Part shown: piece after piece, positions 1 to 6,005 of the stretch
Position numbering within the stretch: position 1 is the stretch's first letter
How the letters are laid out: every line of letters starts with the position of its first letter
Translations under genes and position numbers: made by a program
DNA from: Polyangiaceae bacterium
GTDB lineage: Bacteria; Myxococcota_A; Polyangia; Polyangiales; Polyangiaceae
NCBI GenBank assembly: GCA_025934595.1
Contig: JAICXU010000047.1
Location: 1-10,461 of the forward strand
DNA: 10,461 nt
Direction: 5' to 3'
Notes under the pieces: generated by a model
Told to the model about the DNA's origin: nothing
The model's database searches: none
The model's input: the letters and a program-made list of their open reading frames with translations, nothing else

Positions 1-138
1 AAGACGTCGAGCACGACGCCGAAGGAGAGCGACGCCACGCGCTCACCGGTGAGCACGTTCTTCGTGGCGTTCTTCGTGGCGCTGCTCGTCGCGGGCGGCA
101 GCGCGCTCGCGTACATGCATTTCATCGCGCACAGATGA
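1..138 (+). CDS. C-terminal end of a membrane-anchored protein (5' truncated)
   Basis: An open frame enters from the left edge and ends at TGA 136-138, leaving 45 residues. A polar Ser/Thr/Lys-rich stretch is followed by one strongly hydrophobic segment (about residues 19-38, with FFVAFFVALLVAGG) and a short tail ending in His-Arg. This looks like a C-terminal membrane anchor, but too little is visible to name a family. Codon use is GC-rich like the neighbouring genes. The gene ends 24 bases before the 3' end of the convergent tRNA gene. Confidence 0.6.
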   Translation, partial: KTSSTTPKESDATRSPVSTFFVAFFVALLVAGGSALAYMHFIAHR

Positions 139-161
139 CGCGCGGGGTGATCGGAACCGGG

Positions 162-233
162 TGGGCGCAACAGGATTTGAACCTGTGACTTCGTCCGTGT
201 GAAGGACGCACTCTACCGCTGAGTTATGCGCCC
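162..233 (-). tRNA. tRNA-Val (anticodon CAC)
   Basis: Read on the minus strand, the 72 bases fold as a complete cloverleaf. The acceptor stem GGGCGCA pairs with TGCGCCC (7 bp). The D arm is ACTC/GAGT with a 7-base loop. The anticodon stem CGTCC/GGACG encloses loop TTCACAC, so the anticodon is CAC (plus-strand 199-201), which reads GTG valine codons. The variable loop is AAGTC and the T arm ACAGG-TTCAAAT-CCTGT. The discriminator is A, followed by CCC, so the 3' CCA is not encoded and must be added by the nucleotidyltransferase. Confidence 0.97.
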
Positions 234-249
234 GGGCGGAAGCGGCCGG

Positions 250-278
250 AGCAAAGCACGCCCGCGCGAGTTCTGCAA
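250..278 (-). promoter_or_regulatory. possible promoter for tRNA-Val
   Basis: On the minus strand, TTGCAG (278-273) and TTTGCT (255-250) are 17 bases apart. The second hexamer ends 17 bases before the tRNA 5' end at 233, a sensible distance for a housekeeping promoter. The -35 element resembles TTGACA but the -10 element is a poor match to TATAAT, so this is only a candidate. Confidence 0.25.
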
Positions 279-324
279 CCTTCGCCCCGCATCGCCTGCG
301 TTCGAAGACGCGGAGAACGGAGAC

Positions 325-510
325 CTAGTTTTGTACGTCGGTCGTGACCTCGGTCGCCGATGCCGCCGGGACGTGTCGACCGAGCGAGAGCGTGCCGAAG
401 AAAATTCCCAAGGTCACCGCGAGGACCGCAAAGTGTCCGAGAAGCGCACCGGAGCAACCTGCGATTGCAACGGGTGCGAGCGCGGCCAAATACCAGGGAG
501 TCAGCTTCAT
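325..510 (-). CDS. small two-helix membrane protein, 61 aa, unknown function
   Basis: The ATG at 510-508 opens a 61-residue frame that begins MKLTPWYLAALAPVAIAG. It has two probable membrane helices (about residues 6-24 and 27-46), separated by a Gly/Cys/Ser turn, and a polar tail of about 17 residues ending in Val-Gln-Asn. A GGAG lies 11 bases upstream of the start. The frame stays open further upstream to 660, but that extension is Arg-rich and looks non-coding, so the shorter start is preferred. The hydrophobic pattern supports a real protein, though no family is recognised. The gene lies 91 bases upstream of the tRNA-Val gene on the same strand. Confidence 0.5.
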   Translation of the reverse strand: MKLTPWYLAALAPVAIAGCSGALLGHFAVLAVTLGIFFGTLSLGRHVPAASATEVTTDVQN

Positions 511-883
511 TTCCGGGGTGTCTCCGATGCTTCGAGCTGCGAGGACTTCATTCGAGCGCCGCGTTTTCCTGCGAAAACCGATGCTCGCCAGCCTACATGT
601 AAGACAAGCTACGACACCTAACGGGGATGGCCAACTTCTACCGATTTTGACTAAGCCCAATCAAGCGAAAGCGACACGGGAGGGCTTCGCATCTCTCGTT
701 CCAGGATGAGAGATGATCGTGAGGGTATCGATATGACGTCCTTTTTCCATGTCGTACCTATTTTCAGTTGAGCTGGGTCGTGGCGGGCGACCCACGAGCG
801 TGTGGCCGGGCTTCCGCACGTGTGATCCGAAAACTCTGCCGGGGGGGCCGCATGCGATCTATCGTGGCGATCGAGCTTGGGTC
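511..883. other. long intergenic region between divergent genes
   Basis: About 370 bases contain no convincing gene. The region is less GC-rich than its surroundings and separates the minus-strand small membrane gene from the plus-strand four-gene operon, so it should hold promoters for both. Visible items are a small hairpin GTTTTC-CTGC-GAAAAC (563-578), the palindrome TACATGTA (594-601), a perfect 8+8 inverted repeat (690-715) and a run of seven G (841-847). A frame open from the ATG at 749 joins the lipoprotein gene, but it reads unlike a signal peptide. No promoter with both hexamers could be picked. Confidence 0.6.
690..715. repeat. 8+8 bp inverted repeat, possible operator or leader hairpin
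   Basis: CATCTCTC (690-697) is matched exactly by its reverse complement GAGAGATG (708-715), with a 10-base centre. One wobble pair and one T-A pair could extend the stem to 10 bp around a 6-base loop. No T-run follows, so it is not a classical terminator. It lies about 170 bases before the first gene of the four-gene operon, where an operator or a leader hairpin would be plausible. Confidence 0.4.
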
Positions 884-1417
884 ATGACGACGCCTCTGCG
901 CATGCCGTCAGCGATGAAAGAAGCTCCGAGCCGGCTGAAGCTCATTTTGGCCTTGGCCGCGGAGGCGCTTCTCTTGGGTGCGGCGATCTCGTATTCCGCG
1001 TGCACCACCGTGGATCCCGGGCCGAATTTCGTGGTGCCCGACGAGACGTTCGACCCGGACTATTTCTTTTGCCACGTCGAGCCCGAGCTCCTCTTCGCGA
1101 AGAAATGCGGGCCCGGCGATCCGGCGGCGGGAGATCCGGCGAACGGCTGCCACTTCAACTCGTCGGCGGTTTCGGGAATGGCGCTCGTCGATCACACGCC
1201 GGTGGATTGCGGCGGCGGCGATCATCCCGTCGACTCGACGCAGACCGGCGCGGGGAGCCCGGCGCAGGGTAACTTGCAGGCCGCTTCTCTCGAGATGAGC
1301 CGCGATTATCTGACGGCGCCGATCTTCGTACGTCCAACCGGCACGAACCATCCGCGTGCCGTGTATCAAAAAGACGATCCGGTCGTGCAGGTTCTCCAGA
1401 CGTGGGCCTCGAAGTGA
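884..1417 (+). CDS. Cys-rich secreted lipoprotein with C-X13-C-H motif, first gene of the DUF4266/DUF3570 operon
   Basis: With the ATG at 884 this is a 177-residue protein. It has a basic start, a hydrophobic stretch (about residues 19-37) and a candidate lipobox ending in Cys40 (SYSAC), so it is probably an envelope lipoprotein. The mature part has Cys63-His64, Cys75, Cys89-His90 and Cys109. KKC...GCHF forms a C-X13-C-H pattern like a stretched heme-binding motif, and the C-terminal part (RDYLTAPIFVRP, then HPR) looks conserved-domain-like. Heme binding is speculation; disulfides are the simpler reading. The start is uncertain: ATGs at 749, 902 and 914 are also in frame. The one at 884 has a weak GAG 8 bases upstream, and 914 would give the shortest signal peptide. 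The stop overlaps the next gene by 4 bases (GTGA). Confidence 0.75.
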   Translation: MTTPLRMPSAMKEAPSRLKLILALAAEALLLGAAISYSACTTVDPGPNFVVPDETFDPDYFFCHVEPELLFAKKCGPGDPAAGDPANGCHFNSSAVSGMALVDHTPVDCGGGDHPVDSTQTGAGSPAQGNLQAASLEMSRDYLTAPIFVRPTGTNHPRAVYQKDDPVVQVLQTWASK

Positions 1418-2229
1418 ATCCGGCACGCTCGACGTTCGTCGCCGCGATCGTTGCGGGCGCGTTCGCGTTTTTCGCGCCTCGGAGCGCGCACGCGGCCGAC
1501 GTCACGGACAGCGAAGACGTCGAAGCATTTGCGCGCGTGGTCGTCGACTCCGCCGATTTGCGCACGGGCCCCGGCGTTTCGTTTCGCGTGATCTACACCG
1601 CGCATCGTGGCGAGACGCTCGCGCTCGATGGACGGCCCGGCAGCGGATACTGGCTGAAGGTGATCTTGCCCGACGGCCGCAGCGCCTATGCGCTCGGCGA
1701 CGAGGTCGAGCCGTTCGCGGTGGGCTCGGACGAAAAGAACGCGCCGTCACGTCCAGGTTTCTTCGCGCCGCCGCCGCTCGAAGGTGCGCATGGAGGTCTC
1801 GCGCTCATCGGCGGCGTCTTCAATGGGCCGACGACGAGCGGCGCGCGGGAGTCGATGGGCTACCTCGAAGCGCGTCCCTCCATCGTGCTCCACAAGACGC
1901 TGAGCCTCGACGGCTTCCTCGGCGACGCGCTCACGTCGAACGGCTCCGAAATTCTCTACGGCGGCGGAGCCACGGTTTATTTGCTTCCGAGCTTCGTGCT
2001 CTGCCCGTTCGTGGGAATCGGCGGCGGCGGCATCTCGATCTTCCCCAACTCGGATTCCTTCGTTTTGAAGCGCGAAGATCTTTTCGTCGCGCGCGCCGGT
2101 GGCGGCGTTCTCTTCGCGCTGCGCAGTCGCATTTTGGTTCGGCTCGAGGTGACGAACCTCACGCTCTTCAATTCCGAGTCGTACAAGAACGCGCAGACGT
2201 ACGCGGGCGGGTTCGGAGTGTACTTCTGA
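1414..2229 (+). CDS. SH3-domain outer-membrane beta-barrel protein
   Basis: This is a 271-residue secreted protein. Residues 1-27 form a clear Sec signal peptide (hydrophobic core about 8-21, cleavage after Ala-His-Ala). Residues about 38-102 match a bacterial SH3 fold, with the typical A-DLRTGPGVSFRVI start, a Gly-Glu-Thr turn, the G-W-like GYWLKV strand and a closing G-AY. After a Pro-rich linker (about 111-122), residues 125-271 alternate polar and hydrophobic strands rich in Gly and end in Tyr-Phe, as outer-membrane barrels do. SH3 domains of this kind often bind peptidoglycan, so the protein may link wall and outer membrane (inference). GTG at 1414 is chosen because it overlaps the preceding TGA (GTGA); GTG at 1402 is also possible. 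Its stop shares one base with the next ATG (TGATG). Confidence 0.85.
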   Translation: MNPARSTFVAAIVAGAFAFFAPRSAHAADVTDSEDVEAFARVVVDSADLRTGPGVSFRVIYTAHRGETLALDGRPGSGYWLKVILPDGRSAYALGDEVEPFAVGSDEKNAPSRPGFFAPPPLEGAHGGLALIGGVFNGPTTSGARESMGYLEARPSIVLHKTLSLDGFLGDALTSNGSEILYGGGATVYLLPSFVLCPFVGIGGGGISIFPNSDSFVLKREDLFVARAGGGVLFALRSRILVRLEVTNLTLFNSESYKNAQTYAGGFGVYF

Positions 2230-2468
2230 TGAGGATCTCACGACCTCTCTGGAAGACCTTGTTTTTAGCTGGATTCACGATCGCGGCGGCGACCCCGTGC
2301 ACGAGCTGCGTGACGGTGCGCCCCCAGGAGCGCGCCGTGCTCGCCGATCCCACGATGCAGTTCGAGGGCGATCCGCAAGCGTCGGCGCCGCTCAATCACG
2401 CGATCGAAAATCGTGAAGGCTCCTATGGCGGCAGCGGCGTCTCGGGCGGAGGTTGCGGGTGCAACTGA
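2229..2468 (+). CDS. DUF4266-family small lipoprotein with GGGCGCN tail
   Basis: This 79-residue protein has a signal peptide (about residues 1-26) and a probable lipidated Cys27 (CTSC; Cys24 is an alternative). The mature part shows the DUF4266 pattern as I remember it: VRPQERAVLADPTM (30-43), then a His and REG-GG, and a C-terminal Gly-Gly-Gly-Cys-Gly-Cys-Asn. The two tail cysteines are the likely functional residues, for metal binding, disulfide or a covalent modification, but the role is unknown. The family is usually encoded next to DUF3570, as here. The ATG overlaps the previous stop by one base. The codons of the tail also contain the ribosome binding site of the next gene. Confidence 0.88.
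   Translation: MRISRPLWKTLFLAGFTIAAATPCTSCVTVRPQERAVLADPTMQFEGDPQASAPLNHAIENREGSYGGSGVSGGGCGCN
2448..2452 (+). promoter_or_regulatory. Shine-Dalgarno site for the DUF3570 gene, inside the DUF4266 coding region
   Basis: GGAGG lies 6 bases before the GTG at 2459. It is formed by the Gly-Gly codons of the conserved GGGCGCN tail of the preceding gene. This fixes the DUF3570 start at 2459 rather than the in-frame TTG at 2453, which would lie directly against the site. Confidence 0.7.
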
Positions 2469-3718
2469 AGGCTCGTCTGCGCCTCGCGAGCTCGTTGCTG
2501 CTGACGGCATCGTCGCTCGTCGTGTCGACGGAGGCGCGGGCGCAGGTCGCCGAGTTCGACACCACGCACACGGTTTATTACGAGGCGCCGTTTCGCACGA
2601 ACATGTTCGTGTACAGCCCTTCGACCGATCTCAAGGTAACGCCTGTCGACGCGCTCACCGTGAACGCGGGATGGGAGGCCGACGTCGTGTCCGGTGCGAG
2701 CGTCGCAGTGAAAGCAGGGCCGGCGTACCAAGCCACGCATCCTGCTGCCGACGTCGTCACGACGGCGAGCGTGCACGATTTTCGCAACGTCGCGCACGGC
2801 GGATTCACCCTCCGCAAAGACACCGTCACGTTCGACGCGAACTACGCATACTCGACCGAGCACGATTACAAATCCCACGCGATCAGCGCCGGCGCGCAGA
2901 CCGATCTCTTCGAGCACAACACGCAGCTCGCGATCAACTATGCGCGCAACTTCGACTTCGTGTGCGATCGCACGCAAGCCGCGCAAGACCCGCCCGCGCG
3001 CTACGCCGCGCTCGAAAATTCCGACGGCTGCTTCTCCTCGGGTCAAAACCCGCTGCGAAAAACCGACGACATCGCGATCGACGGTCTGCAAGGGAGCTGG
3101 TCGCAATCGTGGACGCCCACGATCGCCACGCAGCTGATTTACACGGCGCAGATCACGAACGGATTTCAAGCCGACCCGTACCGAAGCGTCATCATCGGCG
3201 AAGGCATCAAGGCGCAGGAGCACGTGCCCGAGAACCGCGCGCGAGAAGCGCTCGCGGCACGCGTGAATTTCTTTTTGCGGCCGCTGAAGGCCGCGCTGCG
3301 TATCGGCGGTCGCGTGTATTGGGATACGTGGGACGTGAAGAGCGGCACCGCCGACGCCGAGCTCGAGAAATATTTCGGCGAGCGATTTCGCGCGGAAGTG
3401 AAGGGGCGGTTCTATCACCAGAGCGGCGCGCTCTTCTGGAGCGACGACTACTCGGGCGGCAACTCGCCGCTCGGCCCGAAGGGCCAATATTGGACGGGCG
3501 ATCGCGAGCTCTCGCCGTTCTCGAGCGTGCTCGTCGGTCTCGGAGCCACGTATGCCGTGACGCCCGAGAAGAGAATTCTCGGCATCATGAGCGGCTTCAA
3601 ATTCTCGCTCTCGCTCGACGCGCTGCAGTTCATCTACGACGACTACACGCTCGGTGGCTCCGAGGTATCGAGCTCACGCGCCTACATCGCGAACCTCTCG
3701 CTCGCGTTCATTTTCTGA
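2459..3718 (+). CDS. DUF3570-family outer-membrane beta-barrel protein
   Basis: This 419-residue protein starts at GTG 2459 with a strong GGAGG and overlaps the DUF4266 gene by 10 bases. A signal peptide (about residues 1-28, ending ARAQ) is followed by a long array of amphipathic strands with many Tyr, Trp and Phe residues. The protein ends in Ala-Phe-Ile-Phe, a typical C-terminal strand for BAM-dependent insertion. Length (about 400-440 in the family) and the DUF4266 neighbour support DUF3570. Two cysteines lie in an extended loop (DFVCDR and DGCFSS) and may form a disulfide. From memory, the family is often found near thioredoxin-like and ApbE flavin-transferase genes; neither is present here. 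It may be a pore or scaffold for the cluster's lipoproteins, but the function is unknown. Confidence 0.85.
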   Translation: MQLKARLRLASSLLLTASSLVVSTEARAQVAEFDTTHTVYYEAPFRTNMFVYSPSTDLKVTPVDALTVNAGWEADVVSGASVAVKAGPAYQATHPAADVVTTASVHDFRNVAHGGFTLRKDTVTFDANYAYSTEHDYKSHAISAGAQTDLFEHNTQLAINYARNFDFVCDRTQAAQDPPARYAALENSDGCFSSGQNPLRKTDDIAIDGLQGSWSQSWTPTIATQLIYTAQITNGFQADPYRSVIIGEGIKAQEHVPENRAREALAARVNFFLRPLKAALRIGGRVYWDTWDVKSGTADAELEKYFGERFRAEVKGRFYHQSGALFWSDDYSGGNSPLGPKGQYWTGDRELSPFSSVLVGLGATYAVTPEKRILGIMSGFKFSLSLDALQFIYDDYTLGGSEVSSSRAYIANLSLAFIF

Positions 3719-3757
3719 GCTGCGGAGGGCGCGCACGAGCCTGCACGCGATTCGCCG

Positions 3758-5092
3758 TCAACTGTCGTTGTCACGAAGGCCGTGTTTTTTGGCCATATCG
3801 TAGAGGTGCTTGCGATCCATCCGTGCCTCGCGCGCTGCCGCGCTGACGTTTCCGCCGTGCCGGCCGAGGAGCCATTTGACGTAACGAGTCTCGAACTCGG
3901 CGTCGTACTTCGCGCGCGTGTCGCGGTAGCTGGCGCCGGCTTCGAATTGGAAGAATCCATCGCCCGCGTTTCCCGAAACGGGAAAGCTGATGACGCCGAC
4001 CTCGCCGGATCCGCTTCCGCGCGCCATGTAGATCGCGCGTTCGAGCACGTTGCGCAGCTCGCGGATATTTCCCGGCCAATCGTGCGCCAAAAGCGAGTCG
4101 ACGGCTTCCGCGGAGAGCGTGAGGCCGCTGCCCTTCACGAACGACTCGACGAGCGGGCGAATGTCCTCGCGTCGCATGCGAAGCGGCGGAACGTTCACGG
4201 GAACGACGGCGAGCCGGAAGTAGACGTCCTCTCGGAATTTGCCGGCGGCGACCTCGCGCGCGAGATCGCGTTTCGTCGCCGCGATGACGCGCACGTCGGT
4301 GTGGATGGTCTTGTTGCCACCGACGCGACGGAACTCGCGCATCTCGAGCACGCGAAGGAGCTTCGGCTGCACGTCGAGCGGCAATTCGCCGATTTCGTCG
4401 AGAAATACCGTGCCGCCGTCGGCGAGCTCGAACGCGCCTTGCCTCGTGGCGATGGCGCCGGTGAATGCGCCTCGCTCGTGTCCGAACAGCTCGGATTCGA
4501 TGAGCGAGTAACTGACGGCGCCGCAATCGACGACGACGAATGGCTTCTGCGCGCGCTTCGACGCTTGCACGATGGCGCGCGCGAGGACGTCTTTACCCGT
4601 GCCGGTTTCGCCTTCGAGCAGCACGGTGGCGTCGGTCGGCGCGATCCGCTCGAGCAGCGCGAAGATCGTGCGCATCGCCACCGAGTGACCGATCGCAGGT
4701 CCGAACGAATTTTTGTCGCTCGGCAGGACGTCGAGCCTCTGGGGCGCGGGGCGAAGGGCGATCTCGACCTCGCCGACTTTGAGCACGGTGCCCGGCGGGA
4801 ACGTTCCTTCTTGGACGCGCGCACCGGAGACGCGCGTTCCGTTCGTCGAGCCGAGATCGCGGATCAAAATTCCGTCGGTGACGCGCACGAGCTCGCAGTG
4901 ATGGCGCGAGACGGTGTCGTCGCCGAGCACGATGTCGTTGTCGGGCGCTTTGCCGATGCGCACTTTGTCGTTGAGCGCATGCATGGCGCCCTTCTTCGAT
5001 CCCGAGAGGATCGTGACTTGGATCGCGAGCGACGATCCGGACGGCGAGAACGCGGCGCGCGTCTCGATGCGGTCGATGTCACTCCCGCTCAT
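3758..5092 (-). CDS. FHA-domain sigma-54-dependent transcriptional activator (bEBP)
   Basis: This 444-residue cytoplasmic regulator has three parts. An N-terminal FHA domain (about 24-113) has RIGKAPDNDIVL, VSRHH (61-65) and GSTNGT (81-86) and would bind a phosphothreonine partner. A sigma-54 AAA+ domain (about 132-358) has Walker A GETGTGKD (161-168), the sigma-54 contact loop GAFTGA (208-213), Walker B GTVFLDE (227-233), a REDVYFRL arginine-finger region (287-294) and GNIREL (341-346). A Fis-type HTH closes the protein (about 412-439, GNVSAAA to KKHGL). All motifs needed for ATP-driven opening of sigma-54 promoters are present. The usual GR of the FHA loop is GK here. Such activators are typical of myxobacteria and respond to Ser/Thr kinases. 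The ATG overlaps the stop of the preceding gene (ATGA), which suggests translational coupling. Confidence 0.95.
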   Translation of the reverse strand: MSGSDIDRIETRAAFSPSGSSLAIQVTILSGSKKGAMHALNDKVRIGKAPDNDIVLGDDTVSRHHCELVRVTDGILIRDLGSTNGTRVSGARVQEGTFPPGTVLKVGEVEIALRPAPQRLDVLPSDKNSFGPAIGHSVAMRTIFALLERIAPTDATVLLEGETGTGKDVLARAIVQASKRAQKPFVVVDCGAVSYSLIESELFGHERGAFTGAIATRQGAFELADGGTVFLDEIGELPLDVQPKLLRVLEMREFRRVGGNKTIHTDVRVIAATKRDLAREVAAGKFREDVYFRLAVVPVNVPPLRMRREDIRPLVESFVKGSGLTLSAEAVDSLLAHDWPGNIRELRNVLERAIYMARGSGSGEVGVISFPVSGNAGDGFFQFEAGASYRDTRAKYDAEFETRYVKWLLGRHGGNVSAAAREARMDRKHLYDMAKKHGLRDNDS

Positions 5093-5544
5093 GGTCCAGC
5101 ATCCCCCATTTCGATTTCGCGCGGAGCGGGCAGGGCGAGGTCGGCGACATCGATCGTGGTGCCGCCGCCGGCGAGCGAAATCGTTTTCGCCGTCGTCGCG
5201 CGTCCACCCATGCTCTCGATCTCGATCTCGACCACGTAGTCTCCATCGGCGGCGTGAATCTTCTGTTCGATGACCCGCGGCGCGCCATTTTCGTACCGGA
5301 AGGTGACCTCTCCGGTCCAGTCCTCGATGTTCGCATCTCGCGGGCGCGGAATGCCCCCTTTTATTTCATCGCCGGTTGCCGACTCCCAGCGAATCGTGAG
5401 CGCGGCCACGCGCGGCGCCAAGTTACCGAGCTCGACGCGAATCGTCTGATCTCGCGGAATTTTCGGCAAAAAGCTCGCGGCCGCGACGGCGAGGGCGGCC
5501 ACCAACAAAATCCGCGGCCATTTCGTCCCGAAAAATCGGCTCAA
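5089..5544 (-). CDS. small membrane-anchored protein with beta-rich outer domain, unknown family
   Basis: The frame ends at TGA (5091-5089), overlapping the activator start. Its open part continues far upstream, but only the last 151 codons look like protein. The only suitable in-frame start is TTG at 5544-5542, which overlaps the cytochrome stop as TTGA. It begins MSRFFGTKWPRILLV, with one membrane segment (about residues 12-26) after a basic start, so the rest should lie outside the cytoplasm. That part is beta-rich (IRVELG, TIRWES, VTFRYENG, YVVEIEIES) and ends in acidic residues, suggesting a small immunoglobulin-like or carrier-binding domain. No family is recognised. Its position between a cytochrome and a regulator suggests a link between envelope redox state and control, but this is inference. 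Confidence 0.75.
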   Translation of the reverse strand: MSRFFGTKWPRILLVAALAVAAASFLPKIPRDQTIRVELGNLAPRVAALTIRWESATGDEIKGGIPRPRDANIEDWTGEVTFRYENGAPRVIEQKIHAADGDYVVEIEIESMGGRATTAKTISLAGGGTTIDVADLALPAPREIEMGDAGP

Positions 5545-6005
5545 TGCCCGCGCGACGCTCGGATGCGAGCCACGAGACCCCCGACCACGCGATCGGAGAA
5601 ATCGAATTTCGGCATCAGATTTTTTCCGTTCTTGATGGCGTTCGCCATTTCTTCGTCGGACGCCTTCGCTTGGAAATCGGCGTTCGTGAGATCGGGGGCG
5701 TGCACGAGAGCGCCGTTCGGGCCGTCGCCATGGCCGATCGTGCCGTGACAAGGAGAGCAGTTTTGCCGCCACGTGAGCTCGACGAGCTCTGCGAGATCGT
5801 TCTCCGGGCTCGAGCTTCCCTTCGCTGCCCCCGACGCCACCGGCGCTTGACCCTGCTGCGCGCGCGCGTTTTCTTCGGCGCGATCGTGATCGGCCGGCGT
5901 CCATTCGCGGAGGTCGTCCGGCGTGGGCGCACGATCGCACCCGAACGCGAGCCCAGACGTGGACAGGAAGGCGAGAGCTCCAAAAAGCCGCGCGAGGCGA
6001 GGCAT
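5541..6005 (-). CDS. class I cytochrome c, probable lipoprotein
   Basis: This 154-residue protein has a hydrophobic signal (about residues 5-22) ending in Phe-Gly-Cys23, a loose lipobox, so it is probably lipid-anchored and faces the periplasm. A charged Ala/Glu-rich linker (about 35-70) follows. The cytochrome domain (about 72-154) has one heme motif, CSPCH (83-87), a GHGDGPNG loop typical of cbb3-like mono-heme cytochromes, and a distal methionine ligand in LMPKF (Met131). It would carry electrons in the periplasm; the partners are unknown. Its TGA overlaps the TTG start of the next gene. No clear ribosome binding site is seen before the ATG. Confidence 0.92.
   Translation of the reverse strand: MPRLARLFGALAFLSTSGLAFGCDRAPTPDDLREWTPADHDRAEENARAQQGQAPVASGAAKGSSSPENDLAELVELTWRQNCSPCHGTIGHGDGPNGALVHAPDLTNADFQAKASDEEMANAIKNGKNLMPKFDFSDRVVGGLVARIRASRGH

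Noticed and set aside
594..601. TACATGTA palindrome, with a similar ACATGTAG near 8809
   Set aside because: An 8-base palindrome with only a short match elsewhere is too weak to call a shared regulator site.
647..675. TTGACT as a -35 element for the envelope operon
   Set aside because: The hexamer is good, but no -10-like sequence lies 16-18 bases downstream.
226..709. Overlapping open frames on the plus strand across the tRNA-Val and small membrane gene
   Set aside because: They run through the tRNA gene or antisense to the membrane protein, are rich in Arg, Pro and Ser, and lack start signals.
865..881. TGGC...TTGG as a sigma-54 promoter before the envelope operon
   Set aside because: The spacing between the GG and the second element is off by one base and the final GC is missing. 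It also lies directly on the chosen start codon.
3719..3757. Terminator between the convergent DUF3570 and activator genes
   Set aside because: The 39-base gap shows no stable hairpin and no T-run, so none is annotated.
2413..3846. Plus-strand frame of 477 codons and minus-strand frame at 2423-3487
   Set aside because: Both are Arg-rich shadows of the DUF3570 gene, whose signal peptide and barrel pattern are clear.
3782..5239. Long plus-strand open frame of 485 codons
   Set aside because: It is antisense to the FHA activator, whose domains are unmistakable. The translated product is charged and repetitive, as expected from the opposite strand of GC-rich coding DNA.
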